From: CBDDCX01 sp965226925
GTDB lineage: Bacteria; Gemmatimonadota; Gemmatimonadetes; Longimicrobiales; Gaopeijiaceae
Direction of reading: 5' to 3'
Assembly: GCA_965226925.1 (NCBI GenBank)
Contig: CBDDEN010000010.1
Span: forward strand, 434,001-498,000
Length of the DNA: 64,000 nucleotides
Shown here piece after piece: positions 54,561-63,627 of the stretch. The translations under genes were made by a program, and so were the position numbers. The first letter of the stretch is position 1, and each line of letters begins with the position of its first letter. The notes under the pieces were generated by a model. The model made no database searches, had not been told where the DNA came from, and saw nothing but the letters and a program-made list of their open reading frames with translations.

Positions 54561-55969
54561 TTAGGCTTTCGCGGGTCCGATCTCGACCTCGATGTGCTTC
54601 CACTTCTCGCGCTTGAACACCACTGCGCTCAACGTCGCGCGAGTGAAGTGGCCGATCACGATGGCTAGCCAGATGTGGTGCGGCTCCAGGGTCGAAAGCC
54701 TCTGAATCGTGAAGCAGATCCCGAGGGGAATCACGATCTGGGAAACAATGGAGATGTAGAGAGGGCTCTTGGTATCGCCCGTGCCTTGTAGCCCTCCCGT
54801 GAACGCGAGCGCGACCGTGATGAAGAGCCCGGACACGGCAAGGTAGCGGAGCAACTCGACGCCCAACTCTTGGACCACGGGGTCGTCCATCCCGAAGATC
54901 CCCAGGAGTTGGGTCGGAATGACCAGGAACGCTGAGCCGATGGCGGCCGCGAGCATGAGACCGCAGCCCGCCGCCACGTGAACCGCTTTGCTGGTCCGTT
55001 CGGGGCGCCCCGCACCGAGGTTCTGGCCGGCGACCGCCGCCGCCGCGCCCATGATGCCGACAGAAGTCCACGTGATGAACGAGAAGAGCTGCGTGTAGCT
55101 CACCACGTAAGCGGCCTGTGCCTGCGCGCTCATCGCCAGCGATCCGACGAAGCCGAGGAGGATCACGCCACCGACGTTCATCGCGATGCCCTGGATACCG
55201 GTGGGCAGACCGAAGCGGAAGAGCTGGCGAATGATCGCCCAGTCGGGCTTCAGGCTCATGTCCTTGTGGAAGTGCACCACCCACTTGCCCGCAAAGAGCT
55301 GCACCAGCGCGTAGACGCTGACGACGCCGCCCGCGATGACGGTGCCCATGGCGGCGCCCTTCGTCCCGAATGCGGGAATCGGACCCAAGCCACGGATCAG
55401 GATCACGTTCAGGACGATGTTCAGAACGGTGAGCGCGACGCCCAGGCGCCGCGGCGTCTGTGCGTCGCCCGCCGACCGCAACGCCCCACCCAGCATGAAG
55501 AACATCAGCATGCCGAACGAGAGACGAACAGGATCCGCAAGTACGGCAGCGCCTCGACCTGCACCTCCGGTGCGGCGTTCACCATTCCCAGCAGTGACGG
55601 CGCGGCGAGGTATCCGATCGGCGCCAGGATTCCCACGACCAACAGCACCGACGTCAGGAACGCCTGGTAGACGGTCCGGTCCACCTTCTCGGGCTCGTTC
55701 GCCCCGCTGAACCTGGCCACCAGCACACCCATCCCCGTGAACAGCGAGCTGATGAAGACCATAACGACGATGAAGATCTGCCAGGAGACCCCGATCGCCG
55801 CGTTTCCCGTGTAGCCGACGTAGTTGCCGACCATCGCGTGATCCACGATGCCCTGGAGGCCACCGATGATGTTCTGGAGCATCGTCGGCCAGGCGAGCTT
55901 CCACACCGCGCCACGGATCGGTCCCTCCACGAGGGATCGATCGAAGCTCTTGGTATTCCGTACGCTCAA
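54561..55969 (-). pseudogene. MATE-family efflux transporter, one frameshift
   Basis: The first frame (from ATG 55969) reads AVWKLAWPTMLQNIIGGLQG and GNAAIGVSWQIFIVVMVFIS and breaks near 55515. The second frame continues FGMLMFFMLGGALRSAGDAQ and goes to the normal end. Together they give the 12-helix MATE architecture of about 465 residues with two halves; the second contains VGIMGAAAAVAGQNLGAGRPER, the usual N-L-G-x-G/R-x-E motif. These proteins export drugs or metabolites using H+ or Na+ gradients. The lesion is a single indel. The DUF5009 gene lies 75 bases upstream. Confidence 0.85.
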
Positions 55970-56042
55970 GTCACCGGGTCGCTTGGAGTGTGGTCGCTGG
56001 CCACCGACCTCGGCGGATCGATCGGCGTGGTTTCGGGTCGTG

Positions 56043-57164
56043 TCAGATCCTAATGAAGATCCGTCGTTCGTACATCCAATAGCATAAGTAGCTCATGAGC
56101 CCGAGCACGACGAAGGCGGTCACGGTCTCCATGGTGCCGATGCCCCCACCGAGCCAGCCCAACATCCCATGGACGAAGACGGCGACGAAATCGTTGAACC
56201 ACTGCTCGCCCAACGTCTCGGCGAACATGTAGATGAAGATGGGGTTCATGCCGACGACGACGAAGAGCTGGGTTCCGCGACGACGCCCCTTAAGGTCCAT
56301 GAGCCAGTAGAACAGGGCGAGCGTCAGGAGGCACCATCCGCCGGACACGATCACGAACGAACTCGTGCCGATGCGTTTGATGATGGGGGTGATCCCCGTC
56401 CAGTCCAGTCCATACCCGACTCCCAGCCCGATCAGCCCGCCGATCAACAGGTACTTCAGCTTGTCCGACCCGGCACGGTCGCTCATCAGGAGCTTTCCCG
56501 CCAGCACGCCCCAGATCGTGTGTGCCGAAGTGGGTAACGCGTTCACGGCGACCCAACCGCTCGGGTTGATCTTGCCCATGAGCACCGTGTCCATCCAGGC
56601 GCCGAAATTCTGTCCCTGGACGAACGGTTGATCGAAGCCGGCCACCGGGAACGTCCGATAGAGGATCTCGCTGAGCAGAATGAGGCCGAACGAGATCGCG
56701 AGCTGCGTGCGCAGTGGCAGGTTGAAGATGAGGAAGGCCACCAGAATCGTGACCGAGAGTTGGCTGAGGACGTTCCACAACTCCCAAACCATGGCCCGGG
56801 AATACCCGATGTGGAGCGACACACCGAGAACGAGCAGGATCAGGCACCGGACCCCGATGTGGCGGAACGTCTGACCCCAGGTGTGGCCCGCCGACCGCCT
56901 GCGGGTGACCGAGAACGCCATGGCCACGCCCACGATGAACATGAAGTAGGGCTGGACCAGGTCCCAGAAGCGCAGGCCGTTCCAGGGATGGTGATTGAAT
57001 TGCAGCACCACGCCTTCGAGGAGGGAGCCCGGTGCCGCAACCTCCATGAACACTTCATAGACGAGGGCGCTCTCGGCGATCAGCACGAACATGACGAGCC
57101 CGCGAAAGACGTCCAGCGATACGAGACGCCCTTCAGGCAGGCGGGCAGTCGTCGATTCGCTCAA
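56043..57164 (-). CDS. DUF5009/heparan-glucosaminide acetyltransferase-like membrane protein
   Basis: The 373-residue protein has about 10 membrane helices. It starts RLVSLDVFRGLVMFVLIAES, which is the N-terminal D-x-x-R-G motif of the acyltransferase 3-related/NagX group, and has FWDLVQPYFMFIVGVAMAFS and HTIWGVLAGKLLMSD. In eukaryotic HGSNAT these enzymes transfer an acetyl group across a membrane. The bacterial ones are mostly uncharacterised. It is intact, divergent from the deiodinase-like gene. Confidence 0.8.
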   Translation of the reverse strand: MSESTTARLPEGRLVSLDVFRGLVMFVLIAESALVYEVFMEVAAPGSLLEGVVLQFNHHPWNGLRFWDLVQPYFMFIVGVAMAFSVTRRRSAGHTWGQTFRHIGVRCLILLVLGVSLHIGYSRAMVWELWNVLSQLSVTILVAFLIFNLPLRTQLAISFGLILLSEILYRTFPVAGFDQPFVQGQNFGAWMDTVLMGKINPSGWVAVNALPTSAHTIWGVLAGKLLMSDRAGSDKLKYLLIGGLIGLGVGYGLDWTGITPIIKRIGTSSFVIVSGGWCLLTLALFYWLMDLKGRRRGTQLFVVVGMNPIFIYMFAETLGEQWFNDFVAVFVHGMLGWLGGGIGTMETVTAFVVLGLMSYLCYWMYERRIFIRI

Positions 57165-57279
57165 TACTCGCTCCGGTCTCGGGAGTTGACCTGGGACGTA
57201 TAGTACTCGATATCGTCAACGGGAAAACAGCGCCTTTAGCGGAAGAACGCTTCGGCACGTCTCACGCCTCGTGGGGGAC

Positions 57280-57935
57280 ATGGACAGACCGTCAGGTAGT
57301 GACCTCGTGGAACCACGCGACGAGTCGTCGCTGGCCGAAGCGGAGGACCTCGCACGGCGAGAGACCATCAGGTGCACCCTGGTCGCGTATCGCCGACCCG
57401 ACCGTCTGGAGGTCGGTGACCCCGTGCCGGCCCTCGGCCTGGCCGTCCTGACGAATAGTGGCACCCCGGGTTCCGGCATGGTGGATCTCGCGGCCGAATA
57501 CGATCGACCCCTGATGCTCATATTCGGGAGCTACACGTGAAGCCCTTCAGGCGCCAGGCTGGCGCCCTGCAAGCCCTGTTCGAGGAGCTGGGTGATCGCG
57601 CCCATTTTCATGGGGTCTACATCGCCGAAGCCCACTCCGTGGACGGCTGGCAGACCGATTCGAACGAAGCCGCCGGAATTCGAATCGCTCAGCACACGGC
57701 GTTCAGCGAGCGGTGGGAGGCGGCGCAGCTTTGCGCCGAGCGGCTGGGCCTGACCATCCCGACCCTTGTGGACGGCATGGACAACGCGGCGTGCGAGGCC
57801 TTCTCGGCCTGGCCCGAGCGCATCTACATCGTGGAAGGACGCCGGATCCGATATCGGGGAGGACAGGGACCCTACGACTTCGACGTACCCGAAGCGCGTG
57901 GCTCGCTCCTGCGGCTACTCGGCGAGACGAGCTGA
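57280..57935 (+). pseudogene. Iodothyronine-deiodinase/thioredoxin-like protein, frameshifted at the catalytic codon
   Basis: The N-terminal 87 codons end in PLMLIFGSYT, then the frame reads TGA (57538-57540). In another frame the protein continues KPFRRQAGALQALFEELGDR, HGVYIAEAHSVDGWQTD, GLTIPTLVDGMDN and SAWPERIYIVEGRRIRYRGG. Bacterial deiodinase-like proteins have GSxT-Cys/Sec-xPF at this place, so the break is exactly at the catalytic codon. One inserted base would give either a Cys (TGC AAG) or a Sec (TGA AAG) codon. The rest matches the thioredoxin-like fold. The gene is divergent from DUF5009 and convergent with the gamma-glutamyltransferase. ATG 57280 was preferred to GTG 57271. Confidence 0.7.
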
Positions 57936-57954
57936 GGCGGTCGAATAAGGTGCC

Positions 57955-57977
57955 CCGGCTGGCAGAAGTCCAGCCGG
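57955..57977. terminator. Hairpin between convergent genes
   Basis: CCGGCTGG and CCAGCCGG form a perfect 8-bp stem with a 7-base loop (CAGAAGT). It sits between the stop of the deiodinase-like gene and the stop of the convergent gamma-glutamyltransferase gene. No T-run is visible, so it would be factor-dependent or weak. Confidence 0.5.
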
Positions 57978-57980
57978 CTA

Positions 57981-59843
57981 CTAGTTCCCGACGATCGCAC
58001 CGGTTCCGGGTGTCCGCGCTCCTTGACGCACACCGGTCTCCGGATCGATCCGCACACCCACCCACGCACCGCCGAACGAAGCCGGGCTGCCCGGAGGTGT
58101 AGGCTCGATGTCCATGCCCATGTCGCGCACGGCCTCCAGAATCTCCAGCGAATACTCTCCCGGCGCACCGTACGGCTGGCGGAGCGGATCGAACGTCGGC
58201 CACTTCTTACGAATGCGCGGCTGGGCCGCCGCCTGGGCCGGCTCCATGTCGAACGCGAGGACATTCATGAGGTTCTGAATGTTCACCTCGTGGTACGCAC
58301 CCCCTATGGTCGTACTGCCCAAGTAGGGCCGGCCGTCCATCAGCACGATGGTGGGTGTATCCCACTCCGGAACTCGCTGTCCCGGCCCGACGCGGGCTAC
58401 CAGATCTTGCTGAAAGGCCGCGGCATCTGGAATCGTGATGCCGCCGACGAAGAGTCCCGTCTCTCCATACACCGAGCTGTTGATGGAGTGGAGCACCACG
58501 GCCATGTTGCCCGCGGCGTCCACTGCGATGATGCCGGCCGTGTGGCGGCCCTCCTCGTCTTCGTCGTCTTCGTCGTCGGATGAGCGGCCGCGTCCGAATC
58601 CGTCGGTCAGACTCTCGATGATGGCGGCGTCCGCCTCCCTCGCCTCGGCGACCGCACGGTGTACGTCGACCCACGTATCCGTCTGCATGGCCTTCCACAG
58701 CTCGGCGGCGGTAGCCTTGCTCGTCCTTCCCTGAGGCGACACGTCCACGCCCGGCAGGTAGCGGTCCACGAGCCCGTCCGGCAGGAAGGTCCCGGCCAGG
58801 GGCGGACTCAGGAGCTCGGGCAGGGTGGCAATCTGCAAAAGCCAATAGAGCGACTCGGGACTCGTCGTCGGATGGCCACGAGCCGGAAGGTCGGCGAGCT
58901 CGAACAAGTTGAAGGCCTCGGCCGTGTGGATCCCGCCGTAGCTGGGTAGCGCCGCCCCGTAGAGGTCGAAGTCACGGAACGTGGCATGGACGGGCTCAGA
59001 CCAAAGGACCTCGTAGCGATCCATGTCCTCCATGGTCAGGCGGCCGTCGATCGCCTGCACCGCTTCGACGAGATCCTCGGCCCACGCACCGCGGTAAAAG
59101 TAGTCGGTACCCTGCACGGCCATGTTCTTGAGCGTCTCCACCATCGCCGGCTTGGTGATCCAATCGCCTTCCACATACGGCGTGCCATCACCCTTGAGGA
59201 AGATGTCCCGTCCCTCCGGATAGCGGGTGAGCACGTGGCCCCGTACGTCGAAGTACGCCGCCCTCACGGCGCTCACCTCGAAGCCGTTCTCGGCGAAGTA
59301 GATGGCCGGCTCGAACAGAACAGCCCACGGGAGCACTCCGAAGCGCTCGTGCGCCGCGCCGATTCCGGCCGCCACGCCCGGGACCAGCGTCGCCCGACCG
59401 CTGGGCGTGCCCTGAGGTGGAATCGAAAGCGGGTCGTCTTCCCCGAGAACCGTGCCGTACGTGGCGCTCATCGAGTGGACACCGCCGGTGGCAGCCTCGT
59501 AGTACAACATCACCATCTCACCCGCGAGCGTGACCGGCCCCCCCGTGGTCAACGCGATCTCGGTGAGCGCGGTGGTCATCACGGCGTCCACGGCCGAACC
59601 ACCCTGCAACAAGGCCTCGTAGCCGGCGCGCACGGACGTCGCGGTCGTAATGCCCGCGATCATCCTGTTGTCCGCCTCCACCGCGGGTGGGTTGGTCTGT
59701 CGGGCACTCCCGAGCTCGAGGTACGTTTCGAGTTCCCCCTTGGGCCACCCTTCGGGGGACAGCGACACGGCCTCGCCGCCCGGGTCACACGCGACCAAGG
59801 CGACGAGGCCGAAGAGCGAGACTGAGAAAAGGCGCTCCTTCAT
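57981..59843 (-). CDS. Gamma-glutamyltransferase-family lipoprotein
   Basis: The signal peptide LFGLVALVACDPG ends in a lipobox. The large-subunit region has AVEADNRMIAGITTATSVRAG, GGSAVDAVMTTALTE and TLVPGVAAGIGAAHERFG. The autocleavage site is in GRHTAGIIAVDAAGNMAVVL, where the Thr after His is the N-terminal nucleophile of the small subunit. A very acidic loop (SSDDEDDEDEEG) precedes it, which is unusual. The small-subunit GSTTIGG loop is visible. These enzymes act on glutathione or gamma-glutamyl compounds outside the cytoplasm. The acidic loop might slow cleavage. The 620-residue length is a bit over typical. Confidence 0.88.
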   Translation of the reverse strand: MKERLFSVSLFGLVALVACDPGGEAVSLSPEGWPKGELETYLELGSARQTNPPAVEADNRMIAGITTATSVRAGYEALLQGGSAVDAVMTTALTEIALTTGGPVTLAGEMVMLYYEAATGGVHSMSATYGTVLGEDDPLSIPPQGTPSGRATLVPGVAAGIGAAHERFGVLPWAVLFEPAIYFAENGFEVSAVRAAYFDVRGHVLTRYPEGRDIFLKGDGTPYVEGDWITKPAMVETLKNMAVQGTDYFYRGAWAEDLVEAVQAIDGRLTMEDMDRYEVLWSEPVHATFRDFDLYGAALPSYGGIHTAEAFNLFELADLPARGHPTTSPESLYWLLQIATLPELLSPPLAGTFLPDGLVDRYLPGVDVSPQGRTSKATAAELWKAMQTDTWVDVHRAVAEAREADAAIIESLTDGFGRGRSSDDEDDEDEEGRHTAGIIAVDAAGNMAVVLHSINSSVYGETGLFVGGITIPDAAAFQQDLVARVGPGQRVPEWDTPTIVLMDGRPYLGSTTIGGAYHEVNIQNLMNVLAFDMEPAQAAAQPRIRKKWPTFDPLRQPYGAPGEYSLEILEAVRDMGMDIEPTPPGSPASFGGAWVGVRIDPETGVRQGARTPGTGAIVGN

Positions 59844-59896
59844 CCGCTCAGTCCCATCCGGAAACGGCGTGAACCGTCGTCGAGTGGGTGTCCGGG

Positions 59897-61216
59897 TCAG
59901 TTACGGCTCCGCGCCTGCACGGCTGGACCGTTCTGCCAATCCTGCACGCTCGAGATGTTCGGCACGCCCCAATCCAGCCCGTTCCAACCGGAGAAGGCTC
60001 CCATCTTGAACGCCCAGAAGCCGGTCTGGATATCGGACATGACGATCAAACCGTCCGCGTTGCGCACGTCGACGCCCCACGAGCCGTTCATGGCGCCCAT
60101 CTTGTCCTCAGCCGTCTCGAGGTAGGAGTCGTAGTGGGCTACCGTCTTGGGGTGCTTCGGATCCGAGAGCGAAAACACCTGCAAGCCGTACAGATACGCC
60201 GACACGAACACGTAAGGCCAACGCACCTCATGGTTGTGAGACAGGTGCTCCCAGTTGGCCGTCCATGCGGAGATGGGCGTGCGGATGTTCGTAACCTCAC
60301 CGTCGAGGCCCGGCTTCAGGTCGAAGATGCGAAGCGGGGCGTACTGATACTCCGTCTCGGCGACCACGTAGCGGCCGTCCGGCGAGGGCGTGAACGTGTG
60401 TCCGCGGGTGACGCCGTTGATCCCCGTGAGGCTCACCAGAAGCTCGGGGTTCTCCAGGTCCGTGATGTTATACACGTAGTATCCACCCGTGCCGCCACCG
60501 TAGAAGCGATCCTGCTCGCTGTCCGGATGATAGCCGGTGTAGAAGTCGTGATAACCACGGGATCCGGCCACGGCCTCCGACGCGGGCACGGGCACCTGAG
60601 CAACGAGCGCCTCGTCGACACGCCCGTCCACGACGTAGCCGAGGTCGTATACGTTCGCGTAGGGACCGGCGACGGTGGCGAACAGCAGCGGGCGACCGTT
60701 GCTGTGCCGGTAGACGTAGATGTTGTGGAAGCCGCCGAGCTCACCGGGACCCTGGATCCGACCCACCTCCTTGAACTTGGAGACGTCGGGGAGATCCGTG
60801 GCGTCGAAGACGACGGCTCCGAGGTCCGCGTCGGGTCCGCCCTGCCGGAACTGCACCGAGTGGACGACGTAGTTGCGGCCGTTGTACTCGAAGATCTTGA
60901 TGTCCTTCCCCGCGGACCCGACGTGCAGGTCCGGGTCGTCGAAGCTCCAACGGAGAATGACCTTCGCCTTGTAGGGGTCGGCGATGTCGATGATGTCGAG
61001 ACCGTAGTTCTGACGCGCGACGTAGACGTAGGGACGGTCCATGTTCTGCTCGACCTCGATATCCGAGACTTCTGGGCCCAGCGGGAGGTGTGCAACCACC
61101 TCGATATTGTCGCTCCCGGGTTTCTCCGCGTCCGATTGTGCTACGAGCGCGGTGTCGGTCGCGAAGAAGGCCACACCGGCCAGAGCGGCGAGCCTTACGG
61201 TACGGTTCATTCTCAT
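59897..61216 (-). CDS. LVIVD-repeat secreted protein, intact copy
   Basis: A signal peptide (LAALAGVAFFATDTALVAQ) precedes about six LVIVD-type repeats such as YGLDIIDIADPYKAKVIL, AVVFDATDLPDVSKFKEV and YYVYNITDLENPELLVSL; they predict a beta-propeller. The Tyr-rich YHDFYTGYHPDSEQDRFYGG insert is shared with the copy next to it. It is likely an extracytoplasmic protein of unknown function. ATG 61210 may be the actual start since GAGGTGAG lies at the better distance from it. The 439 residues are uninterrupted. A paralogue begins about 120 bases upstream on the same strand. Confidence 0.85.
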   Translation of the reverse strand: MRMNRTVRLAALAGVAFFATDTALVAQSDAEKPGSDNIEVVAHLPLGPEVSDIEVEQNMDRPYVYVARQNYGLDIIDIADPYKAKVILRWSFDDPDLHVGSAGKDIKIFEYNGRNYVVHSVQFRQGGPDADLGAVVFDATDLPDVSKFKEVGRIQGPGELGGFHNIYVYRHSNGRPLLFATVAGPYANVYDLGYVVDGRVDEALVAQVPVPASEAVAGSRGYHDFYTGYHPDSEQDRFYGGGTGGYYVYNITDLENPELLVSLTGINGVTRGHTFTPSPDGRYVVAETEYQYAPLRIFDLKPGLDGEVTNIRTPISAWTANWEHLSHNHEVRWPYVFVSAYLYGLQVFSLSDPKHPKTVAHYDSYLETAEDKMGAMNGSWGVDVRNADGLIVMSDIQTGFWAFKMGAFSGWNGLDWGVPNISSVQDWQNGPAVQARSRN

Positions 61217-62170
61217 GTCTCACCTCGTTCGTTTCGATGCTCGGTAGTGACACGCCCGATCGTTCGACCCGGCCGATCACCACAGACCTATTCTAGGCCG
61301 CCCTGCCGAAAGAGGGCAACGGCCCGCCTTCGCCCGCTAGTTACGCGTCACCGCCTGAACGGCGGGCCCATTCACGAAGTCCTGTGCGCTCGAGATGTTC
61401 GGCTGCCCGTAGTCCAGTCCGTTCCAGCCGTTGAACCCCTCCATATGGAAGAGCCACAGGCCTGTCTCCATGTCGGAGATGAGGATCAATCCGTCGGCGT
61501 TGCGCACTCCACACCCCAAGCGCCGTGTGTAATATTGACACCCTCCTCGAGCCCGATGTTGGTGTCGTAGTGACCCACGGTCTTCGGCTTCTTGGGATCC
61601 TGGAGGCTGAAAATCTAAAGACCATCCCGGTATCCGGATACGAAGACCAGCGGCCACCGGACCTCGTGGTTGTGGACCAGATTCTGCCAGTTGGCCGTCC
61701 AGGCCGAGATGGGCTGACGGATGTTCGTTACCTCGCCGTCCAGGCCGGGCTTGAGGTCGAAGATGCGGATAGGTGCGTACTGGTACTCGGTTTCCGTAAC
61801 GACGTAGCGGCCGTCGGGAGAAGGCGTGAACGTGTGGCCGTTACGAACGCCGTTGATTCCCGTCAGGCTCACAAGAAGCTCGGGATTCTCCAGGTCGGTG
61901 ACGTTGTACACGTAGTATCCGCCCGAGCCGCCTCCATAGAAGCGATCCTGCTCGCTGTCGGCATGGTAGCCGGTGTAGAAGTCGTGGTATCCCCTTCCAC
62001 CGCGCGTCGCGTCCGACTCGGGAACCGGCACGTTGGCCACCAGAGCCTCGTCGACGCGTCCCTCGACCACGTAACCGAGGTCGTAGATGTTGGCGTGGGG
62101 AGCCGCGACCGTCGCGAAAAGCAGCACCCGACCGTTGGAGTGCTTGTAGACGTAGATGTTGTGGAATCCG

Positions 62171-63627
62171 GATGGTGTCCCGCTGACAGTTGAAGGTGGT
62201 GGCTCCGGAGAGTCTCCTTGTTAGCCTGCCTTTCTCATTTCGGCAACCGGTTCATGGTCGTCGAGGTGGGCCCTGCGCATCCAGAGCTGGTGGTAGCCGA
62301 TGATCCTCCGGTAGCTCTTCTCGGTCTCCACGAACGAGGCCGCAGCCCAGCGCAAGGCCATCGCTCCGTTCTTCCAGTGGGTCACCCTGCGGGTCTTCTG
62401 TCTTACGCCCGAGTGGGTGCTGTCGATCAGGTTGGTCGAGCCCAGGCACTTCCTCAGCCGCGGCGGGAGGCCGAGCCGGTTGATCGTGAACATCTCGCTG
62501 AGGCCTTCGCGTAGGCTGGCCGAGGCCGAGGGGTGGTCGCGCTCGAGCCATCGGGCGAGCTGCTCGAGCTTCTGCTCGCCCTGCTTCGCGTCCAGCTTCA
62601 TCGCCGCCCGGAACGCCGCCTTCACCTGAGGATGCTGATCCTTCGGCAGATGACCCAGCACGTTGCGGAGCTTGTGGTTGCGGCAGCGCTGGATGGGGTG
62701 ACGTTGGCCGAACACCTTCTCGATCGCCTTCCTGAGCGCTTTCGAGCCATCGATCACGAACAGCCGCCGCCTGCCCGGGTCCAGGCCGCGCTCGACCAGA
62801 TCCTCTAGGAGCGCGCTGGTCACCTCGGCGTTCTCACTCGCTCCTTCCCTCACGCCCAGCACGTGCTTCTTTCCGTCTGAGTCCACGCCTACCGCAGCAA
62901 GCACGTGGTGCGAGCCCATCTGGATCCCGTCCAGGTAGATCACCAGGAGGTCCCACGCATCCAGCCGGCGCTCCATCAGCTCCTTCAGCACGCGCTCCGA
63001 GGCCTCGACCGTCTCACGGCTCACCGCCGACTTGCTCACCCCGACCGTGTCGGCCATCTCACCGATCACACGGCCGTACTTCCGCGTGCTCACCCCCGCC
63101 ATCAGGACCTCGAGCATCCGATCCGCCACGGCGCCCGGTCTCCGCATCGCTGCGTACGCCGGCACCTCGACCTCGCCACCCTCCCCGGCGCCCCGGCGCC
63201 TGAGCCGTGGCCGCTCCACACGCACCTTCCGGTCCGACAGGTAAACCACACCACCCTGCCGGCCATACCACACCGTGTCGTCTTCCGCTCGTGACCGACC
63301 TGCCTGCTTCACGCCTGCCACACCCTCGGCGCTCATCTCCAGCACCGCTTCGATCGTCGCTCGTCCCATCACCTGGATGACTTCGTCGATCGCGACCTCC
63401 GTCTGCTCCACGAGCTCAAGCATCGGAAGCAGAAACTGCCCCTCCCGCTTCAGGAACTCCCTGATCGCGCGCTTGTCCGCCCGATCCCTTACCTCGTACG
63501 TTCTCTTCATCGTGGTGGCTCCGTGTTGGGGTTTTTGCCTACCCGAGCCTATCGGCCCGGGACCCCCGGAGCCACCACTTTTCTTTCTCCCCTATCAGGA
63601 ACCTTCAACTACGGTTGGGACAGCTTC
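62171..63627 (-). mobile_element. IS256-family insertion sequence (second type) with 8-bp target duplication
   Basis: The 1457-bp element is flanked by GGAATCCG (62163-62170 and 63628-63635). Terminal inverted repeats are visible: the left end starts GATGGTGTCCCGCTGACAGT and the inverted right end GAAGCTGTCCCAACCGTAGT, both followed by TGAAGGT. It encodes one transposase on the minus strand and is unrelated in ends to the element at 47565. Confidence 0.9.
62221..63510 (-). CDS. IS256-family transposase, long form
   Basis: The 429-residue protein has IS256-type blocks: RPGAVADRMLEVLMAGVSTRKYG, Asp in LVIYLDGIQMGSHHVLAAVG and Asp in RLFVIDGSKALRKAIEK, then the C-x-x-H region RCRNHKLRNVLGH. In the third catalytic region, the consensus T-N-x-I-E reads STNLIDSTHSG, so Asp replaces the expected Glu. 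Either a D-D-D enzyme or an inactive copy is possible. It is otherwise intact, with ATG 63510, and differs from the transposase at 47709. Confidence 0.88.
   Translation of the reverse strand: MKRTYEVRDRADKRAIREFLKREGQFLLPMLELVEQTEVAIDEVIQVMGRATIEAVLEMSAEGVAGVKQAGRSRAEDDTVWYGRQGGVVYLSDRKVRVERPRLRRRGAGEGGEVEVPAYAAMRRPGAVADRMLEVLMAGVSTRKYGRVIGEMADTVGVSKSAVSRETVEASERVLKELMERRLDAWDLLVIYLDGIQMGSHHVLAAVGVDSDGKKHVLGVREGASENAEVTSALLEDLVERGLDPGRRRLFVIDGSKALRKAIEKVFGQRHPIQRCRNHKLRNVLGHLPKDQHPQVKAAFRAAMKLDAKQGEQKLEQLARWLERDHPSASASLREGLSEMFTINRLGLPPRLRKCLGSTNLIDSTHSGVRQKTRRVTHWKNGAMALRWAAASFVETEKSYRRIIGYHQLWMRRAHLDDHEPVAEMRKAG

Noticed and set aside
59888..61570. A 560-codon plus-strand frame opposite the LVIVD gene
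   Set aside because: The composition is Val/Arg/His-rich with no motif. The minus strand carries the LVIVD repeats and a signal peptide.
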